NCBI RefSeq assembly: GCF_049680855.1
Contig: NZ_JBMPGS010000002.1
Span: 62,001 to 126,000, forward strand
DNA from: Salinimicrobium sp049680855
GTDB lineage: Bacteria; Bacteroidota; Bacteroidia; Flavobacteriales; Flavobacteriaceae
Length of the DNA stretch: 64,000 nt
Direction: 5' to 3'
Shown piece by piece: positions 26,021-35,293 of this stretch (positions are counted from its first letter, which is position 1; every line of letters begins with the position of its first letter). Both the position numbers and the translations under genes were made by a program. The notes under the pieces were generated by a model. The model did no database searches. It saw nothing but the letters and a program-made list of their open reading frames with translations, and was not told where the DNA came from.

Positions 26021-26040
26021 TTCCGAAGTTCTTTTCGGAA
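26021..26040 (+). promoter_or_regulatory. Hairpin filling the cysE leader
   Basis: TTCCGAA / TTCGGAA arms (7 bp) with a 6-nt loop occupy most of the predicted leader and end 12 nt before the ATG. It could affect translation or be an operator; no known riboswitch is recognised. Confidence 0.35.
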
Positions 26041-26051
26041 ATCTGGATGAT

Positions 26052-26840
26052 ATGGAGAATAAAGAAATTATAGAAGAAATTATAAGGCACAAGCAACTTC
26101 CAAATCTCAAATTTGACATAAAGGAGAAGACTGAGGCATTTACAAAAAAGCTGTTTTATACGCTTTTTGATGTAGACACTCCCGTAGAAGCAAATATCGA
26201 ATTATTGGGGAGGAATTTTAAGGAGCTGGCAGATCTTGTTTGCTGGAACCCTGAGCAAAGTTGTAGGGAGTTATGGCAGCAATACCTTGAGAAGTTACCC
26301 AAAGTGCTTGAAATGCTGAATCTAGATGCGCTGGCGATCGCAGAAAATGACCCAGCAGCCAATTCTGTAGAGGAAGTTTATTTGTCGTACCCGGGTTTTT
26401 TTGCCATAGCCGTTTACAGGCTTAGCCATGAATTATATAAGATTGGTTTGCCACTGGTACCGCGTTTAATGACAGAATGCGCCCACCGTCTTACCGGAAC
26501 TGATATAAATCCCGGTGCAATCATTGGAAAATCCTTTTTTATAGATCATGCCACGGGAGTAGTAATTGGCGAAACTGCAGTAATTAAAAATCATGTGAAA
26601 ATTTACCAGGGGGTGACCCTTGGAGCTTTAAGCGTGGAACGCAGCCTTCGCAATATGAAAAGGCATCCTACAATAGAAGATAATGTAACCATTTATGCCA
26701 ATGCGACCATTCTTGGTGGGAATACCGTGATTGGTTCAAATAGTATCATCGGTGGAAATGCCTGGCTTACTTCTTCAATTCCAGAGAATTCTATGGTAAC
26801 ACACTCTCCACAAATCAACATTAAAAAATTTCAGAAATGA
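26052..26840 (+). CDS. cysE: Serine O-acetyltransferase
   Basis: A 262-residue enzyme with an N-terminal helical domain (about 1-130) and a C-terminal left-handed beta-helix of hexapeptide repeats (about 140-262). Key motifs are LTGTDINPGAIIG, IDHATGVVIGETA with the catalytic His, and KIYQGVTLGA. It makes O-acetylserine from serine and acetyl-CoA, the first step of cysteine synthesis. It overlaps cysM by 4 nt, so both steps are translationally coupled. The C-terminus ends in INIKKFQK rather than the Ile-terminated tail that docks in cysteine synthase in enteric CysE, so complex formation is uncertain. Confidence 0.95.
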   Translation: MENKEIIEEIIRHKQLPNLKFDIKEKTEAFTKKLFYTLFDVDTPVEANIELLGRNFKELADLVCWNPEQSCRELWQQYLEKLPKVLEMLNLDALAIAENDPAANSVEEVYLSYPGFFAIAVYRLSHELYKIGLPLVPRLMTECAHRLTGTDINPGAIIGKSFFIDHATGVVIGETAVIKNHVKIYQGVTLGALSVERSLRNMKRHPTIEDNVTIYANATILGGNTVIGSNSIIGGNAWLTSSIPENSMVTHSPQINIKKFQK

Positions 26841-27721
26841 GCAATTCCATTATAGATCTAATTGGTAATACACCTCTGGTAAAGACAGTAGGTTTAGTGA
26901 AAAATCCTAATGTAACCCTCTTTTTGAAACTGGAAGGACAGAATCCCGGAGGCAGTGTAAAAGATCGTGCTGCTTACAATATGATAAAAAGCGGGATGGA
27001 GCGTGGAGAGATTACAAAAGAGACAAAACTCATCGAGGCAACAAGTGGAAACACCGGTATTGCCCTGGCAATGATCGCTGGCATATTTGGTCTTGACATC
27101 GAACTTGTAATGCCCGAAAACTCCACCATTGAAAGGGTGCAAACCATGCGGGCTTATGGTGCGAAAGTAATTTTGACCAGTAGCGACGGTGGAATTGAAG
27201 GAGCCAGGGATTATGCAGAAAAGAGGATGCAGGAGGGGGAATATTTTATGCTTAATCAGTTTGCCAATAATGATAACTGGCAGGCACATTATAAAACCAC
27301 CGGACCTGAAATATGGGAGGATACTAAAGGTAAAATCACCCATTTTGTGTCTTCTATGGGTACCACGGGGACTATCATGGGAACTTCTACATATCTCAAG
27401 GAAAAGAACAAGGATGTTCAAATTGTTGGAGTGCAGCCTGCAGATGAAGCAAGAATCCCAGGAATTAGAAAATGGCCGCAGGCTTATCTTCCGAAGATAT
27501 TTAACCCGAAGAAAGTTGATCGTGTGCTGGAAGTAAGCGAAGACGAAGCAAAGAAAATGACGGTGCGTCTGGCCAAAGAAGAAGGAATATTCGCCGGAAT
27601 GAGCAGTGGAGGTGCCACTGCAGCTGCTGTCCGCCTGTGTGAAGAGCTGGAGGAAGGTGTCGTGGTAAGCATTGTTTGCGATAGGGGAGACCGGTATTTG
27701 TCTTCAGATCTTTTTGAGTAA
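26837..27721 (+). CDS. cysM: Cysteine synthase, CysM type
   Basis: A 294-residue fold-type II PLP enzyme. The PLP lysine is in NPGGSVKDRAA, the phosphate-binding loop in SSMGTTGTIMG, and the substrate loop in EATSGNTGIALA. The short C-terminus and the RIPGIRKWPQAYLP segment favour CysM over CysK. It converts O-acetylserine plus sulfide, or thiosulfate in many CysM, to cysteine. It starts inside the cysE stop (ATGA) and ends a two-gene operon. A hairpin and a strong terminator follow. Confidence 0.93.
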   Translation: MSNSIIDLIGNTPLVKTVGLVKNPNVTLFLKLEGQNPGGSVKDRAAYNMIKSGMERGEITKETKLIEATSGNTGIALAMIAGIFGLDIELVMPENSTIERVQTMRAYGAKVILTSSDGGIEGARDYAEKRMQEGEYFMLNQFANNDNWQAHYKTTGPEIWEDTKGKITHFVSSMGTTGTIMGTSTYLKEKNKDVQIVGVQPADEARIPGIRKWPQAYLPKIFNPKKVDRVLEVSEDEAKKMTVRLAKEEGIFAGMSSGGATAAAVRLCEELEEGVVVSIVCDRGDRYLSSDLFE

Positions 27722-27769
27722 GACAAAGGCTTCAGAATTTTCTGAAGAAGAAGAAAAGAAGTAATTAAT

Positions 27770-27810
27770 AAGTCTTCAAAAATGTCATTTTTGAAGACTT
27801 TTCTTTTTTA
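27770..27810 (+). terminator. Intrinsic terminator after cysM, built on the dispersed palindrome
   Basis: 15-bp arms AAGTCTTCAAAAATG / CATTTTTGAAGACTT separated by one T, then TTCTTTTTTA. The stem is also the longest perfect copy of the AAAAATGnCATTTTTGAA motif in the window. Confidence 0.8.
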
Positions 27811-27971
27811 TAAGGAAATGGTATTTTCTAAGCCAGATTATTTGCTGGTAATGCGGAAAATTCGAGATATAAAGAGCTTGTAAAGAGCTTGTTACCTCCT
27901 CAAAATGAAGCCGTAACTCTTGTTTTACCTGAAAAACCTTTGAAAGATTTCCATTTACCTCAAAAATCTGC

Positions 27972-27979
27972 TATTTTTG
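27972..27979 (+). promoter_or_regulatory. -7 box of the SF2 helicase gene
   Basis: TATTTTTG, an exact TAnnTTTG match, 27 nt before the ATG; no good -33 element is visible. Confidence 0.4.
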
Positions 27980-28006
27980 CAAAATTGCTTATGAAATAAA
28001 AGAAGA

Positions 28007-29524
28007 ATGGCGCAGGATACTTTTGGAATTGAAGAAAAAACAGTTGATAAAGAACTTTATGATTATCAACAAAAAGACATTGATAAGATATTTAATGTTA
28101 TAGATGCTCATCCGCAGCATTATAACCTTTTATACCAGTTGCCCACTGGTGGAGGGAAAACCGTAATTTTCTCTCAGATTGTGCGGGAATATATCCAGAG
28201 AACGAATCAAAAAGTTCTTATTCTTACCCACAGGATTGAATTGTGCAGGCAAACATCAAAAATGCTGTCGGGGTTTGGAGTGCGCAACAAGATCATTAAC
28301 AGTAAGATCAAGGAGCTGCCAGATCAGGATGAGTTTATGTGCTTTGTGGCGATGGTGGAGACACTCAACAACCGGCTTAATGACGAGAAGGTAGAGCTGG
28401 AGAATGTGGGGCTGGTAATTATTGATGAAGCACATTATAACTCCTTCAGGAAACTTTTTAAATTTTTTGAAAAATCCTTTATTTTAGGAGTTACAGCGAC
28501 TCCTTTGAGTTCCAACATAAAGCTTCCCATGAAAGATAATTACAGGGAGTTAATTGTAGGAGATTCTATTAGTTCACTTATTGATAAAGGCTTTCTGGCA
28601 AAAGCAAATACTTACAGTTATGATGTAGGACTTTCCTCTTTGAAAATTGGAATTAACGGAGATTACACAGTAAAATCTTCTGAAGAGCTGTATTCCAATT
28701 TTTCCATGCAGGAAAAGCTTTTGGATGCTTACATGGAAAAATCTCAGGGAAAAAAGACGCTGATTTTCAACAACGGGATCAATACTTCACGAGAGGTTTA
28801 CGAGACCTTTAAAAATGCAGGTTATGATGTTCGGCATCTAGACAATACCACGAGCAAACAAGACCGTAGAGCAATTTTAAAATGGTTTAAACATACGCCC
28901 GATGCGATTCTTACTTCGGTAAGTATTCTTACTACCGGGTTTGATGAGCCCACCGTAGAAACTATTATCCTGAACAGAGCCACTAAATCATTGACGCTTT
29001 ATTACCAGATGATAGGCCGTGGTTCCCGAATTATTCCTGGGAAGAAAGAATTCACGGTGATCGATCTTGGGAATAACGCAGCCCGTTTTGGCCTGTGGAG
29101 CGCTCCCGTAGATTGGAAACAAATCTTCAGGTCGCCAGATTATTACCTGGAGAACCTGGTGAGCGACGAAGAAATAGAGCAAAACTTCAAGTATGAAATG
29201 CCGCCAGATGTTCGAAAGCAGTTCGCAAAATCTGAAGACGTGGCATTTGATGTGGAGGACGAATATGACGATACGATTAAGAAAGGTCTAAAGTCAAAAA
29301 CTGTTCTGGAACGTTCTATAGAGCAGCATGCTCAAATGTGTATCGAGAACAGTGAAGATGTATTTGACGCCCGGATTCTGGCAAAAGAGCTGGATGAAGA
29401 TATTGCATACAGAATAAGGCGGTATTCCTATTGTATTAGTAATAGCACCAAGAATTACAGGGACTGGTTAAAAGAGGATTATAAGCGAAAATTGAGGTTG
29501 CGCATCAACCAGGGTGAATTTTAG
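28007..29524 (+). CDS. SF2 DEAH-type DNA/RNA helicase (RadD/type III restriction-like)
   Basis: A 505-residue superfamily 2 helicase. Motif I PTGGGKT (Lys51), Ia LTHRIELCRQ, motif II DEAH (from Asp140), motif III TATP, motif V TTGFDEPTVE and motif VI QMIGRGSR. The helicase core ends near residue 370; the remaining C-terminal part is acidic and helical and unlike known RadD tails. Such proteins often act in DNA repair. No restriction or methyltransferase gene is adjacent, so it is probably a housekeeping helicase rather than a defence component. Convergent with the PBP gene. Confidence 0.9.
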   Translation: MAQDTFGIEEKTVDKELYDYQQKDIDKIFNVIDAHPQHYNLLYQLPTGGGKTVIFSQIVREYIQRTNQKVLILTHRIELCRQTSKMLSGFGVRNKIINSKIKELPDQDEFMCFVAMVETLNNRLNDEKVELENVGLVIIDEAHYNSFRKLFKFFEKSFILGVTATPLSSNIKLPMKDNYRELIVGDSISSLIDKGFLAKANTYSYDVGLSSLKIGINGDYTVKSSEELYSNFSMQEKLLDAYMEKSQGKKTLIFNNGINTSREVYETFKNAGYDVRHLDNTTSKQDRRAILKWFKHTPDAILTSVSILTTGFDEPTVETIILNRATKSLTLYYQMIGRGSRIIPGKKEFTVIDLGNNAARFGLWSAPVDWKQIFRSPDYYLENLVSDEEIEQNFKYEMPPDVRKQFAKSEDVAFDVEDEYDDTIKKGLKSKTVLERSIEQHAQMCIENSEDVFDARILAKELDEDIAYRIRRYSYCISNSTKNYRDWLKEDYKRKLRLRINQGEF

Positions 29525-29537
29525 GATAAGAAGAACA

Positions 29538-31835
29538 TTAGTTGTTCTTTTTAAAAAGTCCTTTGATCTTCGAAAAAAATCCTTTTTTCTCTTCCTTTTC
29601 TTCGTGTTGCTTTGGTTCTTTTGCATTGGTGAAAAGACGTTCAAGGAAATTATCTCTTTCTGAAGGTTCACAATCAAGCAGCGCCTGAACGGTAGCAGAA
29701 GGCGCGGGGAATTTTGCCTGCGTGATCTCGTTAAAGGAGCTATCATTGTTCATTTTTTGCATAAGCAGGGCAAATGCTGGCAAAGCCGAATTTGCGCCCT
29801 GTCCTGTGCTGGTGTTCCTAAAGCCAATGCGGTGATCATCTGCGCCCACCCAGGTGACTGAAACCAAGTTTGGCGTTATGCCTACAAACCAGCCGTCTTT
29901 GTTATTTTGGGTGGTTCCCGTTTTACCAGCAATATCATTTCGTAGGTTATATTTGTATCGCAGCCTTGCCGCTGTTCCTTCATTTACGGTGGTTTTCATC
30001 ATCTCCAGCATAAGAGCTGCGGTAGTTGTTGAAAACGCCTGTTTTTTGGCAACTTCCGGTTCAAAATTGACGAGCGTATTCCCAAATTTATCTGTGATCT
30101 TCGAGATATAATAAGGTTTTGCAGGGTGGCCAGCATTTACATATCCTGTATAGGCGCCTGCAAGTTCCTCTACGCTCATTTCGGCAGTTCCCAAAGCAAG
30201 TGAAGGATACTCCGGAAGTGTGGACGAAATACCCATTTTACGCGCCTGTGAAATGACATTTTTCAATCCCACATCAAATAACACCTTTACGGCAATGGTA
30301 TTCATAGATTGACTAAGCGCAGCTTCCATACTGTAATTCATATGAGGATCTTCTTCTTCGGAAGAAGAATTGGACGGGGTCCAGCCTTCGGCATAAGTCA
30401 CCTCACGAACAGAGTAATAAGTACAAGGGTCTATACCCGCTTCAATTGCGGCTGTATAAACCACAGGTTTAAAGGTAGAACCTACTTGTCGCTGACTTTG
30501 GGCGACATGGTCGTATTTAAAGTACTCATGGTTGATACCGCCAATCCACGATTTTACAGCACCTGTTTGCGGCTCCAGGTTAAGCATTCCCATATTTAGA
30601 AATTTCATATAATGCTGCAGGCTGTCTGCGATACTTGCCTGTACCATCTCTTTTTTTCCCCAGTCGAACAGTTCCATTTCTGTCTTTCCGTTAAGGGAAT
30701 CCAGTATTTTTTCTTTCGTCCAACCGGCCGCAGCGAGAGACTGGTATGCTTTAGTTTTTGGAAGTGCTTCTGCTATGAGTTCCTTTCTTAGCCACGGGGC
30801 GTTTTTTCCGTAGGATCTTTCGAACTGCTCTTGAAGCACAGACATGTGTTCTGTCATGGCTTCTTCTGCCAGCTTTTGCATCTTGTAATCAATGGTAGTG
30901 TAAATTTGTAGTCCGTCCTGGTAAAGGTCATATTTTTCCCCATTTTCTGTTTTTAGCGTATCTAGGATTGACTTTACATCTTTTTGCAACTGGCTTCTAA
31001 AATAAGCTGCCGTACCGCTGTTATTGTTAAAGTACTGGTAATTTAGCTCAATAGGTTCTTCCTTTAATTGATCATATTCTTCTGGAGAAAGGAAACCGTA
31101 TTTTTGCATTTGGTGCAACACTACGTTTCTGCGAGACTGGCTCCTCTCTGGGTAAATTCGTGGATTGTAGTAATGGGAAGCTTTTAAAGTTCCCACCAGG
31201 GTTGCCGCTTCCTTCAGGTTTAGATCTTTCGTGGTCTTATTAAAGAATTTTCGCGCCGCACTTTCAATCCCAAAGGTGTTATCACTAAAAGGAACGGTGT
31301 TAAGGTACAAAGTGAGAATTTCCTCTTTGGAATAGAGATCTTCCAGCCGTCTTGCAATTATTGATTCCCGTACTTTGTTCACCACAATGCTCACAGCAGC
31401 ATAGTCATTTCTTCCGAATAAATTCTTTGCCAGTTGCAGGGTGATGGTACTTCCCCCACCAGAGGATTCATCACCCATTAATAAGGTTTTAAAGAAAACC
31501 CGGAGCAAACTTCTGGAATCTATCCCGGAATGTTCATAAAACCGAAGATCTTCTGTAGCAATAAGCGCATCGAGCAAATGTTGTGGAATATCTTCCTGAA
31601 AAACAGGTTGACGGTCAAAAATGTAATATTTCCCTAAAAGTTCTCCTTCAGAAGCAAAGATCTCGGTGGCTTCATTTTGTTTCAGGTTTTTAAGCTCGGC
31701 ACTATCGGGTATTTCGCCCCACATCCCCAGATAAATGCTTAGATAAAAGATGCAGCCTGCCAGGAAAAAACCTAAAAAGATTCTAAGGATCCAACGGGCG
31801 TAACGGGGTAACTTTAGCTTTTTTAACATGATCAT
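29538..31835 (-). CDS. Class A penicillin-binding protein (PBP1A type)
   Basis: A 765-residue bifunctional peptidoglycan synthase. One N-terminal membrane anchor (about 14-38), then a GT51 glycosyltransferase domain (about 60-235: catalytic Glu95 in ATEDLRFYEHSG, GGGSTITLQLAKNL, and LYLNTVPFSDNTFGIE) and a transpeptidase domain (about 420-700: SxxK at Ser453 in STFK, SMN in SQSMNTIA, and KTGTTQNNKDGWF). The Lys-rich C-terminal tail (EKKGFFSKIKGLFKKN) is cytoplasm-like in composition but lies outside the membrane. It polymerises glycan strands and crosslinks them in the periplasm. Monocistronic. Confidence 0.96.
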   Translation of the reverse strand: MIMLKKLKLPRYARWILRIFLGFFLAGCIFYLSIYLGMWGEIPDSAELKNLKQNEATEIFASEGELLGKYYIFDRQPVFQEDIPQHLLDALIATEDLRFYEHSGIDSRSLLRVFFKTLLMGDESSGGGSTITLQLAKNLFGRNDYAAVSIVVNKVRESIIARRLEDLYSKEEILTLYLNTVPFSDNTFGIESAARKFFNKTTKDLNLKEAATLVGTLKASHYYNPRIYPERSQSRRNVVLHQMQKYGFLSPEEYDQLKEEPIELNYQYFNNNSGTAAYFRSQLQKDVKSILDTLKTENGEKYDLYQDGLQIYTTIDYKMQKLAEEAMTEHMSVLQEQFERSYGKNAPWLRKELIAEALPKTKAYQSLAAAGWTKEKILDSLNGKTEMELFDWGKKEMVQASIADSLQHYMKFLNMGMLNLEPQTGAVKSWIGGINHEYFKYDHVAQSQRQVGSTFKPVVYTAAIEAGIDPCTYYSVREVTYAEGWTPSNSSSEEEDPHMNYSMEAALSQSMNTIAVKVLFDVGLKNVISQARKMGISSTLPEYPSLALGTAEMSVEELAGAYTGYVNAGHPAKPYYISKITDKFGNTLVNFEPEVAKKQAFSTTTAALMLEMMKTTVNEGTAARLRYKYNLRNDIAGKTGTTQNNKDGWFVGITPNLVSVTWVGADDHRIGFRNTSTGQGANSALPAFALLMQKMNNDSSFNEITQAKFPAPSATVQALLDCEPSERDNFLERLFTNAKEPKQHEEKEEKKGFFSKIKGLFKKNN

Positions 31836-32100
31836 TTGGATGGGCGTACAAAGAAAACGATTCTGTACAAAGTCTTTTTTTCTTTTAAGTAAACTTTATG
31901 AAGTGCAGATGCGAGCAAGTATAATGCCATTGTAGCTAATTAATAGGTGGAATGGCAATTATTAAGGGATAATCCTTCATATAGAAAATTTAGAGAGGTG
32001 GGGGAAAGTTGTGCTTTAGCACAAGATCCCTGAATTCTTAAACTTTCATTAAACTTTGAGAAATATAGGAAAATGGCTTTATCAAACCTTATAATCTGTC
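31836..32100. other. Non-coding interval between divergent PBP and propeller genes
   Basis: No ORF is supported. It holds a perfect small stem-loop TTGTGC-TTTA-GCACAA at 32009-32024 of unknown meaning. Confidence 0.4.
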
Positions 32101-32108
32101 TAACTTTA
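32101..32108 (+). promoter_or_regulatory. Putative -7 box of the propeller-VTT operon
   Basis: TAACTTTA, one mismatch from TAnnTTTG, ending 5 nt before the ATG at 32114; it predicts a leaderless transcript. Confidence 0.45.
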
Positions 32109-32113
32109 TAAAT

Positions 32114-32971
32114 ATGAGTGTTTATAAAGCTGTTATTTCAATAAGTACGGGCCTGATCTTGTTAGTAGGCATCCTTTATTTTTCTTTCCTACGGAAAAAC
32201 GATGCCGCAGAAATAACTCCTTCGCAGGAAATTATAATCGAAGAAACCTGGGAATTACCTAACATCTTAGAAGAAGTCTCAGGAATCGCATTTTTGGATG
32301 ATCAAAGAGTAGCTTGCATCCAGGATGAGGATGGAACCATTTTCGTTTATGATCTAAAAGCTTCAAAAATAGTAGAAGAAATTGATTTTGCCGGCGGTGG
32401 CGATTATGAAGCTATAAGTATTTCAGAAAATACGGCTTACGTTCTTAGAAGTGACGGCACAATCTTCAAAATTACTCAGTATTTGTCAAATCCCGTAGTT
32501 ACCGAACATGAATTACCTTTAAAAGATGATCCTGACATGGAAGGAATGACCTGGAATTCTTCTTCTAATAAATTATGGTTGGTGAATAAAGAAAAAGATG
32601 CTAATAAGTCGGGCTTTAAAAGTATTTATGTGGTAGATCCTGAAACTATGAAGCTTCAGGAAGAGCCGGTTTATAAAATACCATTGGAAAATGCCATTTT
32701 TGAGACCGAAGAGGAGAAGGAATCCATGGAAGATCTTAAACCTTCAGAATTAAACATCCATCCAATTACGGGAGAAATTTATGTCCTGGAAGGGCATCAT
32801 CCAAAGCTTCTTGTGCTAGATTCTGATGGAAATCCGAAGAAATTGTACATTTTAGACAGTGATAATTTTCCACAGCCCGAAGGTTTGGCCTTTGATGCTT
32901 CAGGAGGAATGTACATTTCAAATGAAGGAAATAAAGCAACTATTCATAAAATCTCAATCCACAAAAATTAA
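32114..32971 (+). CDS. SdiA-regulated-domain protein (beta-propeller), membrane anchored
   Basis: A 285-residue protein with an N-terminal membrane anchor (about 5-26) and an extracytoplasmic beta-propeller of the SdiA-regulated type: LPNILEEVSGIAFLDDQRVA, GGGDYEAISISENTAYVL, DMEGMTWN, ELNIHPITGEIYVLEGHHP and PQPEGLAFDASGGMYISNEG. These are NHL/SMP-30-like strands whose function is unknown; related proteins bind Ca2+ or phytate-like ligands. It is separated from the VTT gene by 7 nt, which suggests one operon. Confidence 0.85.
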   Translation: MSVYKAVISISTGLILLVGILYFSFLRKNDAAEITPSQEIIIEETWELPNILEEVSGIAFLDDQRVACIQDEDGTIFVYDLKASKIVEEIDFAGGGDYEAISISENTAYVLRSDGTIFKITQYLSNPVVTEHELPLKDDPDMEGMTWNSSSNKLWLVNKEKDANKSGFKSIYVVDPETMKLQEEPVYKIPLENAIFETEEEKESMEDLKPSELNIHPITGEIYVLEGHHPKLLVLDSDGNPKKLYILDSDNFPQPEGLAFDASGGMYISNEGNKATIHKISIHKN

Positions 32972-32978
32972 TGCATTC

Positions 32979-33689
32979 ATGGCTGAAGAAATCGAAAGCC
33001 CCACGGTTAAACAAAGCAAAGCACCTTTATACATTTCTGCAGCGGTTATCCTGGCGCTTGTTTTGAGTTATTTCTTCATTCCGCAGGTACAGGATTTCAT
33101 GAGCAATGGCTGGGATGTGCTTACCAGTGGCGATAAGGTTAGAACTAGAGAATGGGTATCACAATTCGGGTGGTTGGGACCAGTTATGATTATTTTGGTG
33201 ATGATCCTCCAGATGTTCCTGTTAGTCATTCCCACACCCATTCTCATGGTAGTGTCGATTTTAGCATACGGTCCTATTTGGGGAAGTATTATTTTATTTG
33301 TGGCCGTTTTCCTGGCTTCTTCTATAGGTTATTTTATTGGGCGCTACTTTGGGCCGGTCATCGTGGAGAAGTTGATTGGAGGCAAAACTGAAAAAAAGAT
33401 ATCTTCCTTCATTGATGATTACGGTTTCTGGACAGTGATCGTTGTACGACTGAGTCCTTTTCTTTCCAACGATGCTATAAGTTTTGTAGGCGGGGTTCTG
33501 AAAATGGGGTATTGGAGGTTCATTGGCGCAACAATGCTGGGAATTTCCCCACTTATCATTTTTATTGCTTATTTAGGAGGGAATTATGAAAGGCTCAAAA
33601 CCGGACTCATCTGGACTTCAATAATTAGTATTGTGCTGTTTGTTCTTTTTGTATGGTGGGATAAAAAGGTACGAAAAAATAAACCCTAA
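32979..33689 (+). CDS. TVP38/TMEM64 family VTT membrane protein
   Basis: A 236-residue protein with about six membrane segments and the VTT motif: IPTPILMVVSILAYGPIWGS, then SSIGYFIGRYFG, and VVRLSPFLSNDAISFVGG. It belongs to the TVP38/TMEM64 branch, thought to move lipids or protect membrane integrity. The open frame runs back into the propeller gene (GTG 32859), but ATG 32979 lies 7 nt after that gene's stop and gives a normal N-terminus. A perfect terminator follows. Confidence 0.88.
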   Translation: MAEEIESPTVKQSKAPLYISAAVILALVLSYFFIPQVQDFMSNGWDVLTSGDKVRTREWVSQFGWLGPVMIILVMILQMFLLVIPTPILMVVSILAYGPIWGSIILFVAVFLASSIGYFIGRYFGPVIVEKLIGGKTEKKISSFIDDYGFWTVIVVRLSPFLSNDAISFVGGVLKMGYWRFIGATMLGISPLIIFIAYLGGNYERLKTGLIWTSIISIVLFVLFVWWDKKVRKNKP

Positions 33690-33710
33690 TGTTTTTGATT
33701 TTTACATATA

Positions 33711-33746
33711 AAAAGGTGCGGCCTCAAAGAGAGAGCCGCACCTTTT
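33711..33746. terminator. Intrinsic terminator after the VTT gene
   Basis: Perfect 12-bp stem AAAAGGTGCGGC / GCCGCACCTTTT with a 12-nt loop; symmetric, so usable by the convergent dipeptidase gene as well. Confidence 0.88.
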
Positions 33747-33819
33747 GCTATTTTTGAAGAATTGTCTTCTTAAGTTTTTCAGATCATTTTCGGCGGAAAT
33801 AATTCAAAGGAACAGTGAG

Positions 33820-35106
33820 TTAACCCTTCTGAATCTTTTGAGCAACAGCCTCTACTTCATCTAAAACCCGTAATAAATTTTCACCCCAAAGCATTTTTAT
33901 TTCTTCTGCGGTATACCCTCTTTTTACCAGTTCAAGGGTAATGTTGAAAGTTTCAGAAGCGTCATTCCAGCCTTCAACTCCGCCGCCACCATCAAAGTCT
34001 GAACTTATTCCTACGTGCTCGATCCCGATTTTCTCTACCATATAATCGATATGATCCACAAAATCAGATACATCAACCGGCGGGACCTCTTCATGTAGTT
34101 TAACCACTCTTGGCTTAGATAGTTTTCTGACTTCACGGTATTTTTTAAAGTAAGCCGTTTGCGCCTGTTCATCCATGCTTCGAATGCTGTCCCTGGAGAT
34201 GATCTTAAAATCAACTTTTTCGCCTACCTGCCGGTAAACATCTTCAACGGCTTTTTCATAATCAGCTTGTTTTTCTGTATTGACGTAAGATCTAAAAGCC
34301 ACCGTTTGCACGACGCCACCGTTATCTTTTACCCATTGTAGCATTTCATCATCAAGATTCCTGCTATGATGCCCTAGTTGTCTTGCCGAAGAGTGGGAAG
34401 CAATCACAGGTGCTTTGGAAAGTTCGATCATTTGCCGTATTGCTTCCTTAGAAGGATGTGAAATGTCTATCATCATCCCTAAGCGGTTCATCTCCTTAAT
34501 CACTTCACGCCCCAGTTTGCTAAGCCCGTTGTGTAGCCATTTTCCGTCTTCTTCACCTGTATTTGAGTCGCTTAACTGACTGTGCCCCTGGTGTGCAAGC
34601 GACATGTAACGAGCTCCGCGATCATAAAATTTTTCAACGTTCTTTATGTCGGTTCCAATAGCATATCCGTTTTCAACTCCAATCATCACTGCCATTTTTC
34701 CCGAAGAAATGGCGTCTCTAACATCCTGGGAGTTAGTAGCCAGTTCCACCTGGTTTGGCGCATACTCATCTGCGAGGCGGTGAATTGCATCAAATTTAGA
34801 AATGGCATTTTCGTACGCCTTTTTATAACCTGCAGCGTTAAGTTCTCCCTGGCCGGTGTAAACTACGAGCCATGCCACGTCCAATCCGCCTTTTTTCATT
34901 TTTGGCAGCGTTATTTGAGTATCAAGATCCTGTGTGTAATTTTTTTCGGCCGTGAAATTCGCTACATTAATGTCATCATGGGTATCTATGGTGATCACAT
35001 CTTCATGTATTTTTCTGGCTTTTTCTTTAAGTTGTTCTTCTGAAGTTTGTGCCTGCACTCCTAAGGAAACTGTTAAGAGGAGCAAACATAATCCTGAAAT
35101 TTTCAT
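33820..35106 (-). CDS. Membrane dipeptidase (peptidase M19), secreted
   Basis: A 428-residue renal-dipeptidase homologue with a signal peptide (MKISGLCLLLLTVSLGVQAQ). The binuclear zinc site residues are visible in TIDTHDDINVA, IGVENGYAIG, LGMMIDISHPS, VIASHSSARQLG and HVGISSDFDGG. It hydrolyses dipeptides, including D-amino-acid containing ones, in the periplasm, and may recycle peptidoglycan or dietary peptides. Monocistronic. Confidence 0.94.
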   Translation of the reverse strand: MKISGLCLLLLTVSLGVQAQTSEEQLKEKARKIHEDVITIDTHDDINVANFTAEKNYTQDLDTQITLPKMKKGGLDVAWLVVYTGQGELNAAGYKKAYENAISKFDAIHRLADEYAPNQVELATNSQDVRDAISSGKMAVMIGVENGYAIGTDIKNVEKFYDRGARYMSLAHQGHSQLSDSNTGEEDGKWLHNGLSKLGREVIKEMNRLGMMIDISHPSKEAIRQMIELSKAPVIASHSSARQLGHHSRNLDDEMLQWVKDNGGVVQTVAFRSYVNTEKQADYEKAVEDVYRQVGEKVDFKIISRDSIRSMDEQAQTAYFKKYREVRKLSKPRVVKLHEEVPPVDVSDFVDHIDYMVEKIGIEHVGISSDFDGGGGVEGWNDASETFNITLELVKRGYTAEEIKMLWGENLLRVLDEVEAVAQKIQKG

Positions 35107-35281
35107 ATGTGGGTTGGTTTTTAAGGGTTCAAAATAGTAATAATATTTTAAAGCAGAAGCATTGGAATTTTTCTCGTCGGAAGAAATGCGTCATAAATAA
35201 CAACTTTTTAGAATACTTCTTTTAAATGACATTTTTGGGTAACAATCTATATATCAATGATTTTTGTGCGCAGAGAATGCG

Positions 35282-35289
35282 TATATTTA
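35282..35289 (+). promoter_or_regulatory. Putative -7 box of the DUF4377 lipoprotein gene
   Basis: TATATTTA, one mismatch from TAnnTTTG, ending 4 nt before the ATG at 35294; it predicts a leaderless transcript. Confidence 0.45.
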
Positions 35290-35293
35290 AAAC

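Noticed and set aside
28007..29524. SF2 helicase as part of a phage-defence or restriction system
   Set aside because: No methyltransferase, nuclease or other defence gene is adjacent, and neighbours are cysM and a PBP, so defence is unsupported.
30351..30370. Near-perfect palindrome TTCTTCTTCGGAAGAAGAA inside the PBP gene
   Set aside because: It encodes a Ser/Glu-rich surface stretch (SSSEEED) and is explained by codon choice rather than a regulatory site.
34582..35043. A 153-codon plus-strand ORF opposite the dipeptidase gene
   Set aside because: Antisense to the strongly conserved M19 dipeptidase; no recognisable motif and no promoter of its own.
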